From Chitinimonas sp. BJYL2 (lineage in GTDB: Bacteria > Pseudomonadota > Gammaproteobacteria > Burkholderiales > Chitinimonadaceae), in NCBI RefSeq assembly GCF_027257935.1, contig NZ_JANZKW010000001.1, forward strand, positions 1,181,967 to 1,245,966: a stretch of 64,000 nucleotides of DNA. The letters are read 5' to 3'. The notes under the pieces are model-generated. The model saw nothing but the letters and a program-made list of their open reading frames with translations, searched no databases and was not told the DNA's origin. A program made the translations under genes and the position numbers. Shown piece after piece: positions 8,326-17,821 of this stretch. Position 1 is the stretch's first letter; every line of letters starts with the position of its first letter.

Positions 8326-8362
8326 CTGTACTGAAAACAATCACTTGGCTTGAGGTGCCGTA

Positions 8363-9634
8363 CTACTTCCGGCGCACGATACTGGCAACTTCATTGATAC
8401 CCATGATGCGGAACAGCGCCACGATGAGTTCGTTGGCGCCCACCAGCGTGACCTGTTTGGACTGCGCCGTCAGGGCAACCACGGTATTCATCAGCATCCC
8501 GGCACTGACAAAATCGACGCGGGGCACATGGGAGAAGTCGACGCGCACCTCGTTGTGCTTGTCGGCATAGGCGAACAGGGGCGCGAAGGTCGCCTCGGTG
8601 GCCGAAACAATCACACCCTCAAAGCGATAGGCATCCTGCACCAGCTCGGCCGGCGGCGCCTCTGCGCGCAGCTTGGCTTCCTCGGCAGCGACCTCGGCCA
8701 CCGTTTTGGTCTTGGCATTGGCATCCCAGGAGGGTGGCGAGACCTCGTAGGTCACGGCGTAATCCACCGCCGTGTTCTCGAAATCATCGTGCAGACCCAG
8801 CAGTTGGTAGATTTCCAGCAACAACAGCCAGAACGGCGCTTCGTCATCGACGCGGCGCATCACTTCGATGCGTGCCTTGAGTTTCTCGGCCAGCGCGGGG
8901 CCGCCGCTGGGCTGGAACTTGGCTTTTTTCTTCTTGAACTTGGCCCAGCGCGCCACGATGGCCTGGGCAGAGCCCGAATCCAGCTCCTCGATACGGCCAA
9001 AATCCACACGAACGGCTACGCCGGCGGCCAGATGCTTTTCCAGCTGATCGAGCGACGCTTCGATATCGCTGGCGGCGAGCTTGCTTGGAAACAGGAAATA
9101 AGGGCCGCCAGCCTTGGCTGCCGGCGCGGGAGCGGGTTTCTTGTCGGCGTCGACATCGCGCCATACCGGCGCGCTGCGCTCGAACGCAACCACGAATTGC
9201 AGTGCCAGCTCATCGAACTCGGCATGGCGGTTACGCATCTGGTACAGGTCGAACAGCATCAACCAGGTATCCAGCGCATGGCGACCATGTGCGTCCTGAA
9301 TATCGGCGGCGAGGATGGCAATTGCATCGTCGATCTGATCGTTGGCAAACGCGATCGCGGCCTGCTCCATGGCAGGGGAGAGCACATCCGAGGATTCGGC
9401 GACTTCGATCTGGGGGGCCGACAGCGTGCTCGGGCCGATGGTGGTGAAGTCGAGTGCGGGCAGGTCTTCGCGCTTGACCGGTTCGTCATCAGTTGCAGCA
9501 ACGGCGGCCGGCGGTGCCGTTTCGGGACCTTCACCGGTGGCCGGCGCAATAGGCTTGGGCTTGACCAGCCGCGGCGTCGGCGGCATGGGCAGATCTGCCT
9601 CTGCATCCTTTTTCTTGAAGAAAGAAAACACCAC
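8363..9634 (-). CDS. STAS-domain protein, cytoplasmic
   Basis: About 423 residues, no signal peptide. It opens MVFSFFKKK, has a Pro/Ala-rich linker, a central helical region, and a C-terminal STAS-like domain (VRVDFSHVPRVDFVSAGMLMNTVV, about residues 360-420); a similar half-site (VRVDFGRIEELDSGSAQAIVARW) at about 215-245 suggests two STAS-like modules. The usual phospho-acceptor serine context is VSAG in the second and DSGS in the first. I chose the GTG at 9634, which has GAGG upstream. A regulatory role is inferred from the domain only. Confidence 0.75.
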   Translation of the reverse strand: MVFSFFKKKDAEADLPMPPTPRLVKPKPIAPATGEGPETAPPAAVAATDDEPVKREDLPALDFTTIGPSTLSAPQIEVAESSDVLSPAMEQAAIAFANDQIDDAIAILAADIQDAHGRHALDTWLMLFDLYQMRNRHAEFDELALQFVVAFERSAPVWRDVDADKKPAPAPAAKAGGPYFLFPSKLAASDIEASLDQLEKHLAAGVAVRVDFGRIEELDSGSAQAIVARWAKFKKKKAKFQPSGGPALAEKLKARIEVMRRVDDEAPFWLLLLEIYQLLGLHDDFENTAVDYAVTYEVSPPSWDANAKTKTVAEVAAEEAKLRAEAPPAELVQDAYRFEGVIVSATEATFAPLFAYADKHNEVRVDFSHVPRVDFVSAGMLMNTVVALTAQSKQVTLVGANELIVALFRIMGINEVASIVRRK

Positions 9635-9748
9635 GATCCAAACCTCGGTATACGTACATTCCCGATCCGGTCGGGCTGATTTTAGTCGGCTTGCCACAGG
9701 GACGGTGGTGGCCGACATGTATACGATGAACGGCCCCGGATAAGCCTG

Positions 9749-11833
9749 TCACCGCCGGCCAGTCTGGCCGCGAACCTCGAAACGCACAGTGTCCCGTACC
9801 GCGCCGCGGGCATCCAGCAATGCCAGCGTATGTCGCCCGCTACGTAACGGCCATGCGGTACTGGCGCGAGCTTGCCCCAGTTTCTCACCGTTCATCTGCC
9901 AGATTAGACCGTCTGCGTCGCTTGCACGCAACCATAATTGCTGTCGTCCTGCAGATATATCCGGGTCCAGGGCCAAAATCATGCCGTCGGACGGGTACAG
10001 GATGCTCGGACCAGCCCATCCTTTGCCGAGTTCTATCCGGTTGCGCTGGGTGCCGGCCACGAAATACTCGGTGCGTGGTGCCTCGATGGCCGGCATGAAG
10101 TGGATGGCCTGCCGGACTACATCGGCGGGCATCGCCGGTGCGTCCGTACCGGGTAGCAGATCCATGATGGCGCGCCAGGCGGGCGCGGCTCCGCTGACCC
10201 CGGAAACATCCCACATCGCCTCGCCATCCGCATTGCCTACCCATACGCCAACCGTATAGCGGCCGTTGAAGCCGATCGCCCAGTTGTCACGCATATCCTT
10301 GCTGGTACCGGTCTTCACCGCAGCCCAACGCGCGGTTGCCAGCGGGCTATCCAGACCGAAGCCGCTGGCGCGGGCCAGCGGATCGGCGAGGATATCGGCA
10401 ATGATCCAGCTGGCCGCAGGCGAGATAAGGGTCTGACCCGGCGCCGAGGGGGTAGTGGGTGTCAGGCGCCATGGTCTCAATCGACCCGCGTTGGCGAGCG
10501 CCCGGTAAGCATTGGCGAGATCGATCAGGCGGACTTCGGCGCTGCCCAGTGCCAGCCCGTGTCCATAGTGGGCGGCCGGCAGTGGCAGGCTCAGGCCCAG
10601 ATCGTTCAGGCGCTGGTGGAAGGGTTCCAGCCCGACCAGCATCTGCGCTCGCACAGCCGGGATATTGAGCGAGGCGGCCAGCGCAGTGCGCACGCTCACC
10701 GGGCCGCGGAAACGGCGATCATAGTTCTGCGGCACGTACTGGCCAGCACTGGTGGTCAGTGCCACGGGAGTATCGGCCAGCGGAGAGGCCGCAGTGAGCA
10801 GGCCTTGCTCGATGGCCAGTGCGTACAAAAGGGGTTTGAGCGTGGAGCCAGCCTGCCGGGGGGCGATCACGCCATCCACAAAAGCCGCACCACTCCCCGC
10901 GCCGGGATTCCCGACCCAGGCGAGGATATCGCCGCTGGCGTTGTCGATGATCACCGCCGCACCATCGCGCACATTGCGGCCTGCCAGCTGCGCAAGCTGC
11001 AGGGTCAGCTGCTGACGCACGGCCGCCTGTAGCCGGCCATCCAGCGTGGTGAGCACGCGCGCACCGGCAGCAGGCGCGAGCTGGGCGATCAGCTCGGGCG
11101 CGAGTCTGGGAGCATCAACAGTCTGTCCCGGCCCGTGCAAGCGGGCCAAGGCCAGGGCACGCACGGTGACGCAATCACGGAGCCAGCCCAGTTGGCGACC
11201 CAAGGCACAGGCGCGCCCGGCCACGCGTTCGGCGCTGGCATTGGGGGCGCGCAGCAAGCTGGCCAGCAGCAGGCTTTCGTTGCGATCAAGCCGCGCCGGT
11301 GACTTGCCGAACAGAATCCGGCTCGCGGCGTCTATGCCCACCAGCTCACCGCGCCAAGGCGCAAGATTCAGATAGGCCTCGATGATCTCGTGCTTGCGCC
11401 AGCGCCGTTCGAGCCCAAGTGCCGTCACCATCTGCGCCAGCTTCTGCCAAGGGGAGCGCATGCCCGATGGCCGGTCGCCGGGCTCAAGCAGGCTGCCGAG
11501 CTGCATGCTCAGCGTGCTGCCGCCACGCGGATCGCCACCCAGGGTGTCGCGCAGGGCCGTCGCCAGCGCAGTCCAGTCCACGCCGTGATGGGTATAGAAA
11601 CGCCGGTCTTCGGCCGCAATGACGGCAGCGCGCAGTTCCGGGCTGATGGCATCGAGCGGCGTCCAGGCGAGCCGCCGCTGGTTTGTATCGATACGGCTTT
11701 GCTGGATCACGGTGCCATGGCGGTCCAGCAGTTGCGCCTCGGAGCTGCGCCAGCCCGCGCGGACTTCCGCCGGCGCCGGGGCGGCCGAACACGCCGCCAG
11801 CAGGAGAACGAGCGCAAGCAGCGCGTAGCGCAT
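9749..11833 (-). CDS. pbpC: Penicillin-binding protein 1C with lipoprotein signal
   Basis: Bifunctional peptidoglycan synthase, 694 residues: glycosyltransferase 51 domain (AAVIAAEDRRFYTHHG, GGSTLSMQ), transpeptidase domain with SxxK (AGSTLKP), SLN (AASLNIPAV) and KTGTSKDMRDNWAIG, and a C-terminal PbpC-type beta domain. Unusually the N terminus is not a standard membrane anchor: MRYALLALVLLLAAC gives a lipobox with cysteine at residue 15, so it may be a lipoprotein. No alpha-2-macroglobulin gene, the frequent partner, is nearby. It follows the rhodanese gene after five bases and is probably in one operon with it. Confidence 0.9.
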   Translation of the reverse strand: MRYALLALVLLLAACSAAPAPAEVRAGWRSSEAQLLDRHGTVIQQSRIDTNQRRLAWTPLDAISPELRAAVIAAEDRRFYTHHGVDWTALATALRDTLGGDPRGGSTLSMQLGSLLEPGDRPSGMRSPWQKLAQMVTALGLERRWRKHEIIEAYLNLAPWRGELVGIDAASRILFGKSPARLDRNESLLLASLLRAPNASAERVAGRACALGRQLGWLRDCVTVRALALARLHGPGQTVDAPRLAPELIAQLAPAAGARVLTTLDGRLQAAVRQQLTLQLAQLAGRNVRDGAAVIIDNASGDILAWVGNPGAGSGAAFVDGVIAPRQAGSTLKPLLYALAIEQGLLTAASPLADTPVALTTSAGQYVPQNYDRRFRGPVSVRTALAASLNIPAVRAQMLVGLEPFHQRLNDLGLSLPLPAAHYGHGLALGSAEVRLIDLANAYRALANAGRLRPWRLTPTTPSAPGQTLISPAASWIIADILADPLARASGFGLDSPLATARWAAVKTGTSKDMRDNWAIGFNGRYTVGVWVGNADGEAMWDVSGVSGAAPAWRAIMDLLPGTDAPAMPADVVRQAIHFMPAIEAPRTEYFVAGTQRNRIELGKGWAGPSILYPSDGMILALDPDISAGRQQLWLRASDADGLIWQMNGEKLGQARASTAWPLRSGRHTLALLDARGAVRDTVRFEVRGQTGRR

Positions 11834-11838
11834 GCGGA

Positions 11839-12162
11839 TCAGTAGCGCGCCATCTGCGGATCCACCTCATCCGCCCAAGCCGCCACGCCGCCAGTGAGGT
11901 TGAACACCTCATCAAAACCTGCGCGCTCCAGGAATACACCTGCTTGATAGCTGCGCATGCCATGGTGGCAGATCAGCACGGTAGGCCGCTCGGGGTCGAG
12001 TTCGCCTACGTTGGCGGGAATACCCTGCATGGGCCGGTTCTCGGCACCGTCGATATGGCAGAGCGCGAACTCCCAAGGCTCGCGTACATCAAGCAGCAGG
12101 GGTGGGGTGCGGGTCGGGTCGGCGAGCCAATTGGCCAGTTCGCGGGCTTGGAGATGCTGCAT
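11839..12162 (-). CDS. Single-domain rhodanese
   Basis: A 107-residue rhodanese fold (LLLDVREPWEFALCHIDGA) with catalytic cysteine in LICHHGMRS. Length fits single-domain GlpE-type sulfurtransferases. No signal peptide. It sits between the GGDEF gene (25 bp) and pbpC (5 bp) on the same strand, apparently one transcript. The physiological sulfur acceptor is unknown. Confidence 0.85.
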   Translation of the reverse strand: MQHLQARELANWLADPTRTPPLLLDVREPWEFALCHIDGAENRPMQGIPANVGELDPERPTVLICHHGMRSYQAGVFLERAGFDEVFNLTGGVAAWADEVDPQMARY

Positions 12163-12187
12163 GGTGGGGTGTCCGGCAATGTCGGGG

Positions 12188-14785
12188 CTAAGGGGCGGTG
12201 ACGGTGTCGCCGCTGCGGGGTGCCTGGGTAAACAGGCTGCACCGGCCATGATCCAGCATCGCGACCAGATTGCGCCCGGCGCGTTTGGCTTCGTACAGCG
12301 CTTCGTCAGCGGCTTGCAGCACCGCTTCAATGCTGGCGGCTTCGCTCAGGCTGCCATCACTGAGTTCGCTGGGGAGTTCGGCGCAGCCAAAACTCATGGT
12401 GACCTTGAGCGGCTTCTCTTCCCAGACCATCGTTTCCTGTTCAATGCGCTGACGCATCCGGTCGGCCACTTCGGCGGCTTGATGGGTATCGGTCTCCGGC
12501 AGGAGCAGGGCAAACTCCTCCCCACCCAGCCGCCCGACGATATCGCTGCCACGCCGGTTGAGATCCAGCACGCGGGCAATCTGCACCAGCACCATGTCAC
12601 CGGCGGGGTGGCCGTGGCGATCATTGATGCGTTTGAAGTGATCGATATCTGCCATCACCACCGCGAGCGGTCTGCCATTGCGGCGACTGCGCTGGACCTC
12701 GGCTGTCAGTGCGGCCAGAAAGTGGCGACGGTTGGGAATGCCGGTCAGCGCATCGGTGGTCGCGAGCTTGCGCATCTCGGCTTCCACGTCCTGCAGGCGT
12801 GCATGCTGCTCGCGCAGGCGGGTGTAGGAGCGGGCATTGACCACGGCTACCGCCACATAGGCCGTCAGAGTACGGAAAATCAGCTGTTCGCGCGCGCCGT
12901 AGGCATTTTCCTGTGTGGACTGGATCGACAACACGCCCACCAGCTCATTGTTGACCACCATGGGGCCGAACCAGGCGGTGCGCATTTCCCGCGTGCCGGG
13001 GATATGGGAGGCGGAGGTCTTGCCCGGCGTGCTCGTGATCACGATTTCACGCCGCTCCCGCGCGCAGCGCGCGGCATTGGAGTTGGGGTCGCTCACTGCC
13101 ACGCGGCGCTCTGGCAAGGGGCGGCCCTCTTCCACGGCGCGGCGGATGAGCATTTCGCCACTTTCGTCGAGTACCAGCAGCCCCACATAGTTGGCCGGCG
13201 TGAGCTTGCCCAGATGCGCCACCAGCGTGTGCAGCACGCTGCCGAGATCAAGACTGGCGGTGATCTCGCGGCCGATGCGGCCGAGATTTTCCAGCACCTG
13301 CATCGAGGTCTGGAGCTCCTTGGCACGCAAGGCTTCCATCTCGACCAGCTGCTGTTGATGGGCGGCGGCCTGTTGCTGCAGCTCGGTGCGGTAATGCATT
13401 TCGAGTGCGGCGATCCGGTTTTTCTGACGTTGCTGTTCCGATGCCACGGTGACCTGGCCCACGGCCCTTGCCAGGCTCAGGGCACGGGGCAGGTCGCCGG
13501 CCTTTTCCGCGGCCTGCGACATGGCGCTCAACAGCCCCAGCTCTGCCCGGTAATCATGGGTAGCCCGTGCCGCATCCAGTGCGTGCTGCAGGGCATCGAG
13601 AGAGGCCTGCGGGTCGCCGCTGACATCAGCAATGGCTCGCCAGGCCTCGGGAATCCAGGCGTTCAGGTTGCGCTGACTGGCCGTGTCCAGTGCGGCTTTG
13701 GCCATGGCTCGGGCCTCTGGGTGCCGCCCCTGTTTGGCCAGCACGCGCGCTTGCGCAATCTGACCGTCAAACACGGCACTCCAGGCAGAAACCGCCTCGC
13801 CCAACGCAATCGCTTTGGCCGCCGAGCGTTCTGCGCGTTCGATATGGCCGCAGGCCAGCTCCGCATTCGCCAGATAGCCCTGAGCGACAGCGTTGCCGCG
13901 GAATTGCGGCGCCACCGCCAGCCAGCGTGTTGCTTCTTCCAGCAGGCTCAGCGCCCGTTCTGCATCGCCGAACTCGCGGGCAATGCCGCCCAGGAGGGCC
14001 AGCGCATCACCAATGGCCAGGGGCCAGCCTGAGCGCCGCGCGAAGGCCAGTGCCTGCTCGCCCCAGGCGCTGGCGCCGTCATAGTCCTCAACATTGGCTG
14101 ATGCGGCCGCCAGCGAGATACTGATGCGCAGACGGAAGTAGGCCATGCCATGGCGCTCGGCCGTTTCTATGAGCGCCATCAGCAGGTTGGCCGCCTGTAG
14201 TTCGCGGCCTGCCACGAACAATAACTGGGCCTCGGTCAGATCGATGATCAGTGTGGCGGCAACGCCGTTTTCGGGGTTCACCTCACGCGCTTCGCCAAGC
14301 CGCTGGTTGGCTTGCTCCGGTGCAGCATGCACGCTGATATAGGCCGTCCAGGCCACTGCCAGCGCCAGGCGGATCGGGTCCTCGGCAAGCCGGTACGCCT
14401 TGGCGGCGAGATTGACGCTGCTGAAGCTGGCGGCAACATCACCCTGCAAGGTGTGCAGCAGGGTCGCCAGCAGGTAGGCGTCTCCCAGCCCTGTCGCATC
14501 ACCCAGTTGTTCGTAAACGCGACGGGCTTCGGCGAGATGATGGGCGGCACTGTCAAATTCGGCGGCCAATGCGGCCACCTCGGCCAGCACCAGATCCAGT
14601 CGTGCGGATTCCAGGCTCGCTACCGCCACCTCGGCACTGAGCTCATCGGCCAGTTGGCGTGCCCTTTGCCCATCGCGCTGGCGTAAAGCCCACGCGAGTT
14701 CGACGCGTTGGGCAATGGCGAGATTGCCACTACCCGAGCGCGATTCGAGCTCGTTCAGGCGTTGGTCTTCGGTAAAGAAATCCAT
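12188..14785 (-). CDS. TPR-GAF-GGDEF diguanylate cyclase
   Basis: A cytoplasmic 865-residue signalling protein without signal peptide or membrane helix. Residues about 1-430 form tetratricopeptide-like helical repeats; a coiled-coil stretch (HQQQLVEMEALRAKELQ) at about 470 leads into a GAF domain (about 490-650, NYVGLLVLDESGEMLIRRAV), then a GGDEF domain with DALTGIPNRRHF and an intact GGEEF site (VGRLGGEEFALLLPE). Synthesis of cyclic-di-GMP is therefore likely. It is first in an apparent operon with the rhodanese and pbpC; a 15-bp palindrome at 14857-14871 lies 72 bp upstream. Confidence 0.9.
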   Translation of the reverse strand: MDFFTEDQRLNELESRSGSGNLAIAQRVELAWALRQRDGQRARQLADELSAEVAVASLESARLDLVLAEVAALAAEFDSAAHHLAEARRVYEQLGDATGLGDAYLLATLLHTLQGDVAASFSSVNLAAKAYRLAEDPIRLALAVAWTAYISVHAAPEQANQRLGEAREVNPENGVAATLIIDLTEAQLLFVAGRELQAANLLMALIETAERHGMAYFRLRISISLAAASANVEDYDGASAWGEQALAFARRSGWPLAIGDALALLGGIAREFGDAERALSLLEEATRWLAVAPQFRGNAVAQGYLANAELACGHIERAERSAAKAIALGEAVSAWSAVFDGQIAQARVLAKQGRHPEARAMAKAALDTASQRNLNAWIPEAWRAIADVSGDPQASLDALQHALDAARATHDYRAELGLLSAMSQAAEKAGDLPRALSLARAVGQVTVASEQQRQKNRIAALEMHYRTELQQQAAAHQQQLVEMEALRAKELQTSMQVLENLGRIGREITASLDLGSVLHTLVAHLGKLTPANYVGLLVLDESGEMLIRRAVEEGRPLPERRVAVSDPNSNAARCARERREIVITSTPGKTSASHIPGTREMRTAWFGPMVVNNELVGVLSIQSTQENAYGAREQLIFRTLTAYVAVAVVNARSYTRLREQHARLQDVEAEMRKLATTDALTGIPNRRHFLAALTAEVQRSRRNGRPLAVVMADIDHFKRINDRHGHPAGDMVLVQIARVLDLNRRGSDIVGRLGGEEFALLLPETDTHQAAEVADRMRQRIEQETMVWEEKPLKVTMSFGCAELPSELSDGSLSEAASIEAVLQAADEALYEAKRAGRNLVAMLDHGRCSLFTQAPRSGDTVTAP

Positions 14786-14856
14786 GGACGATGAGCAAAT
14801 CGCGCCTTGGCCGGCCGGCCTTGCGCGCGTGGTGGTGGCTGATGGTTTAGATTGTA

Positions 14857-14871
14857 GTCGCGAGTCGCGAC
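14857..14871. promoter_or_regulatory. Palindrome upstream of the GGDEF gene
   Basis: GTCGCGA-G-TCGCGAC, perfect seven-base arms. On the minus strand TACAAT (14856-14851) follows directly, a possible -10 box for the GGDEF gene, so this could be an operator. No binding protein can be named. Confidence 0.4.
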
Positions 14872-14947
14872 AAACGGCGTACAGCCTGCGGCCGCAGGCG
14901 TCGACGGTATGGCCGGCCTGCCCTTAAGAAAGGCGGCGCCAGGCTAC

Positions 14948-16915
14948 CTATATGCCTGGGCGCTGCTTGAAGAAAGTGATCGGGGACACTGGCACGGTCG
15001 AGGGTGGTGGTGCGTTGAAGATGTGCTTCTTCATCGCCCCCACCACATGCATCTCGCAGGGTTTGCAATCAAAGCGCAGCGTGTAGGTTTCGTTGCCGGT
15101 CTTCAGCGTCATTGGCTCGGCGCGCACCTGGCCCTGCACGCCCTTCACACCCTTGGCCTGCTTGGGGCACAGGTTGTAGCTGAAGCGCAGGCAGTGCTTG
15201 GTGATCATCAGGCTGACTTCGCCCGGCTCTTCGTGCGCCTCGTAAGCCGCTTCAATCAATTGCACGCCGTGGCGGGTGTAAAACTGCCGCGCGGCATCGT
15301 TGTACACATTGGCCAGATAGCTCAGCGAGGTCTCCGGGTAAGCCACGGGCGGCACGGTTTCGGCCTTGCGCTCAGGGCGCTGCCAGGCCGCAATGCGTGC
15401 CTGTTCGAGTCTCTCCACCGCGCTGCGACGCAAACCGTTGATAGCCGATGCGGGGACGAACCACGGTTGCGACGTCGCAATCAACACCTCGTTCGCATGG
15501 AACATGGTGTTGCCCAGCTTGCCGAGGTTATCGCGCAGGCCGGCTAGTGCCTTATCCACGTTTTGCGCCGGTTCGAGCGTGAGTTCGAGCGCTTCGGTAA
15601 CGCTGATGCCGTCTTCATCGGTCAGCGTCAGCGCCAAACCTTGCGGTGCATCCGTCAGCTTGAGCCACAGCCCCACGCGGCGCTCGGCGGAGGCGCGGTT
15701 CAGCGCCTGCTCCCAGCTGTGATCGCGGTTGCGGTTCACGCCCACACCCACTTTGAGTCCGGCCAGCTCGCCAATGCGCTCATTGGGGAATACCTGCCAG
15801 CGGCCCTCGCCCAGCGCCTTCACCGTGTTGGCTTGCAGGCCAACCACCTCGCGCTTGTGCATGTAGTTGAGGCCGTCGCCGTTGGCCATGCTCTCGGTCG
15901 TTTCCACCTCGAACCAGTCCGGCCCGATGCGCGTCACCGTGCCCAGCGGCACACCCACAAACTTGGGAGAGTCAAACGCGCCGATATCGCCGTCTTCGCG
16001 GCCGTTCACAAAGTAATCGGTGTGGCCGCGGTGGAAGGTCTTGTCCACATCGGGCTGGAAGAAAATTTCCGTCCGCCCGCTGGCAGCGCGCGCCAGATCG
16101 GGGCGCTGCTCCAGAATCTCGTCGAGCAGCAGGCGGTAATGGGCCGTGATGTTCTTCACATAACCCATTTCCTTGTAGCGGCCTTCAATCTTGAAACTGC
16201 GCACGCCGGCTTCGACCAGCGCCAGCATGTTTGCGCTCTGGTCGTTGTCCTTCATCGACAGCAGGTGCTTGTCGAAGGCCACCACGCCGCCCTTGTTGTC
16301 GGTGAGCGTGTAAGGCAAACGGCAGGCTTGCGAGCAATCGCCACGGTTGGCGCTGCGGCCGGTATCGGCATGGCTGATGAAGCACTGGCCCGAATACGCC
16401 ACGCACAGCGCACCGTGGACAAAGAATTCCAGCGTGGTGTCGGCCGGCAAGGCTTGATGCACGGCGCGGATCTTGTCGAGCGTGAGTTCGCGCGCCAGCA
16501 CCACCTGCGAAAAGCCCGATTCCGCCAGAAAACGCGCCTTCTCCGGCGTACGGATATCGCACTGCGTACTCGCATGCAGCTGGATGGGCGGAATATCAAG
16601 CTCCATGATGCCCATGTCCTGCACGATCAGCGCATCCACGCCGGCATCGTAAAACTCATGGATCAGCTTGCGCGCCGGTTCCAGCTCGGCATCGTGGAGG
16701 ATGGTGTTGAGCGTCACAAAGATGCGCGCATGGTAGCGATGCGCAAACTTCACCAGCTCGGCAATTTCGCTGACCGTATTGCTCGCATTGTGCCGCGCCC
16801 CGAACGACGGCCCACCGATATACACCGCATCCGCCCCATGCAGAATCGCCTCGCGACCAATCTCGATGTTCTTGGCGGGGCTAAGCAGTTCAAGCTGATG
16901 GGGCAACAGGCTCAT
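14948..16915 (-). CDS. rlhA: 23S rRNA 5-hydroxycytidine C2501 synthase RlhA
   Basis: U32 peptidase-family protein of 655 residues, matching RlhA (YdcP), which hydroxylates C2501 of 23S rRNA; the tRNA enzyme TrhP is about 450 residues. The N-terminal half has the family core ELLSPAKNIEIGREAILHGADAVYIGG, and a cysteine cluster within CVAYSGQC and GDCSQACR fits an iron-sulfur site. The C-terminal half is the DUF3656-type extension. The start overlaps nothing; the 114 bp upstream lead into the large palindrome in front of the toxin-antitoxin pair. Function follows from family knowledge. Confidence 0.88.
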   Translation of the reverse strand: MSLLPHQLELLSPAKNIEIGREAILHGADAVYIGGPSFGARHNASNTVSEIAELVKFAHRYHARIFVTLNTILHDAELEPARKLIHEFYDAGVDALIVQDMGIMELDIPPIQLHASTQCDIRTPEKARFLAESGFSQVVLARELTLDKIRAVHQALPADTTLEFFVHGALCVAYSGQCFISHADTGRSANRGDCSQACRLPYTLTDNKGGVVAFDKHLLSMKDNDQSANMLALVEAGVRSFKIEGRYKEMGYVKNITAHYRLLLDEILEQRPDLARAASGRTEIFFQPDVDKTFHRGHTDYFVNGREDGDIGAFDSPKFVGVPLGTVTRIGPDWFEVETTESMANGDGLNYMHKREVVGLQANTVKALGEGRWQVFPNERIGELAGLKVGVGVNRNRDHSWEQALNRASAERRVGLWLKLTDAPQGLALTLTDEDGISVTEALELTLEPAQNVDKALAGLRDNLGKLGNTMFHANEVLIATSQPWFVPASAINGLRRSAVERLEQARIAAWQRPERKAETVPPVAYPETSLSYLANVYNDAARQFYTRHGVQLIEAAYEAHEEPGEVSLMITKHCLRFSYNLCPKQAKGVKGVQGQVRAEPMTLKTGNETYTLRFDCKPCEMHVVGAMKKHIFNAPPPSTVPVSPITFFKQRPGI

Positions 16916-17028
16916 GGATGCGCGATGTATAGGTTCGGAAGGGGCGCAATGGTAACAGAATCAATTGCTTAGGGTTGCTTGTCTGCTGGGCGGCGGCACA
17001 GCATGACACCGTAGATCGGAGAAGTACT

Positions 17029-17061
17029 TGATCGAATTGAACGAATCGTTCGATTCGATCA
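17029..17061. promoter_or_regulatory. 33-bp palindromic operator candidate before the TA operon
   Basis: Sixteen base pairs on each side of position 17045 are complementary except one pair (17038/17052). Outer arms are TGATCGAAT and ATTCGATCA. The site ends 48 bp before the antitoxin start, the expected place for autoregulation by a Phd-type antitoxin. Confidence 0.6.
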
Positions 17062-17109
17062 GACTGTTCAGTGTCAACTATCGCCAACGATCACCACTGG
17101 GAGCCCGCG

Positions 17110-17361
17110 ATGCAGACATTTACCGCCAACGAAGCCAAGACCCGTTTTGGCGAATTCATCGACCTAGCGCAACGCGAACCCGTGCGCGTGATGCGCCGCG
17201 ACAGGGTGGTGGGCGTCATGGTATCCGCCGCCGATTACGAGGCCATGCGCGCCTTCTATGCCGACCGCCTGCGCCACACATTGGACCAAAGTGCCGCCCG
17301 CGCCCAGGAACAAGGCCTGACCGACGCCAAGCTGGCCGAACTGCTTGCCGATGAAAGCTAA
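17110..17361 (+). CDS. Phd/YefM-type antitoxin
   Basis: An 83-residue protein with the Phd/YefM DNA-binding core MQTFTANEAKTRFGEFIDLA and VRVMRRDRVVGVMVSAADYEAM. It overlaps the downstream PIN-domain gene, the usual toxin-antitoxin order. The helical C-terminal part (LDQSAARAQEQGLTDAKLAELL) should wrap the toxin. The ATG at 17110 fits the family start. Autoregulation through the palindrome at 17029-17061 is inferred. Confidence 0.88.
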   Translation: MQTFTANEAKTRFGEFIDLAQREPVRVMRRDRVVGVMVSAADYEAMRAFYADRLRHTLDQSAARAQEQGLTDAKLAELLADES

Positions 17362-17791
17362 GCGCGCCGTTATCGACACCAATGTGCTGATCAGCGCGGC
17401 GCTATCGGCCAACACGCCACCAGCCCAAGTCGTGCGCTGGTTTGTGGCCAACGGCACCATCGTGTTCTCGGCCGACACCTTTGCCGAGTTCGAAACCCGC
17501 ATCTGGCGACCCAAGTTTGATCGCTACCTGAGCATGGAAACGCGCAAGGCGCTGTTACACGACTTTGGCGCGATTGCCGACTGGGTGGATTTGAGCGCGT
17601 TTCCTGCCATTACCGCGCAGACCCACAGCCGTGATGTGGATGACGACAAGTTCATCCATACGGCGCTGGCTGCAGGTGCAGACTATCTCGTCAGTGGAGA
17701 CGCGGACTTGCTGACGCTGGCGCCGATTACCGGATTGGAGATTGTTGAATCGGCGGTGCTGTGGGGGCGTTTGCTCAGAGACGAATCATGA
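17351..17791 (+). CDS. PIN-domain ribonuclease toxin
   Basis: A 146-residue PIN protein of the COG1569 'putative toxin' group: RAVIDTNVLISAAL at the start (first acidic metal ligand D in DTN), ADTFAEFETRIW, and the second acidic cluster RDVDDDKFIHTALAAGADYLVSGDADLL. These residues bind metal for RNA cleavage in the family. The ATG at 17351 lies inside the antitoxin frame (an 11-bp overlap); a TTG at 17345 is an alternative. Neutralised by the antitoxin encoded just before. Confidence 0.87.
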   Translation: MKAKRAVIDTNVLISAALSANTPPAQVVRWFVANGTIVFSADTFAEFETRIWRPKFDRYLSMETRKALLHDFGAIADWVDLSAFPAITAQTHSRDVDDDKFIHTALAAGADYLVSGDADLLTLAPITGLEIVESAVLWGRLLRDES

Positions 17792-17821
17792 GGTGCGCCG
17801 AGTGCCGAGCAAGTAAACGCC

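Noticed and set aside
11957..14032. 691-codon plus-strand open frame
   Set aside because: Lies opposite the TPR-GAF-GGDEF and rhodanese genes, whose domains are intact; high GC content leaves the antisense frame open.
15563..16972. 469-codon plus-strand open frame
   Set aside because: Antisense of rlhA; no recognisable domain.
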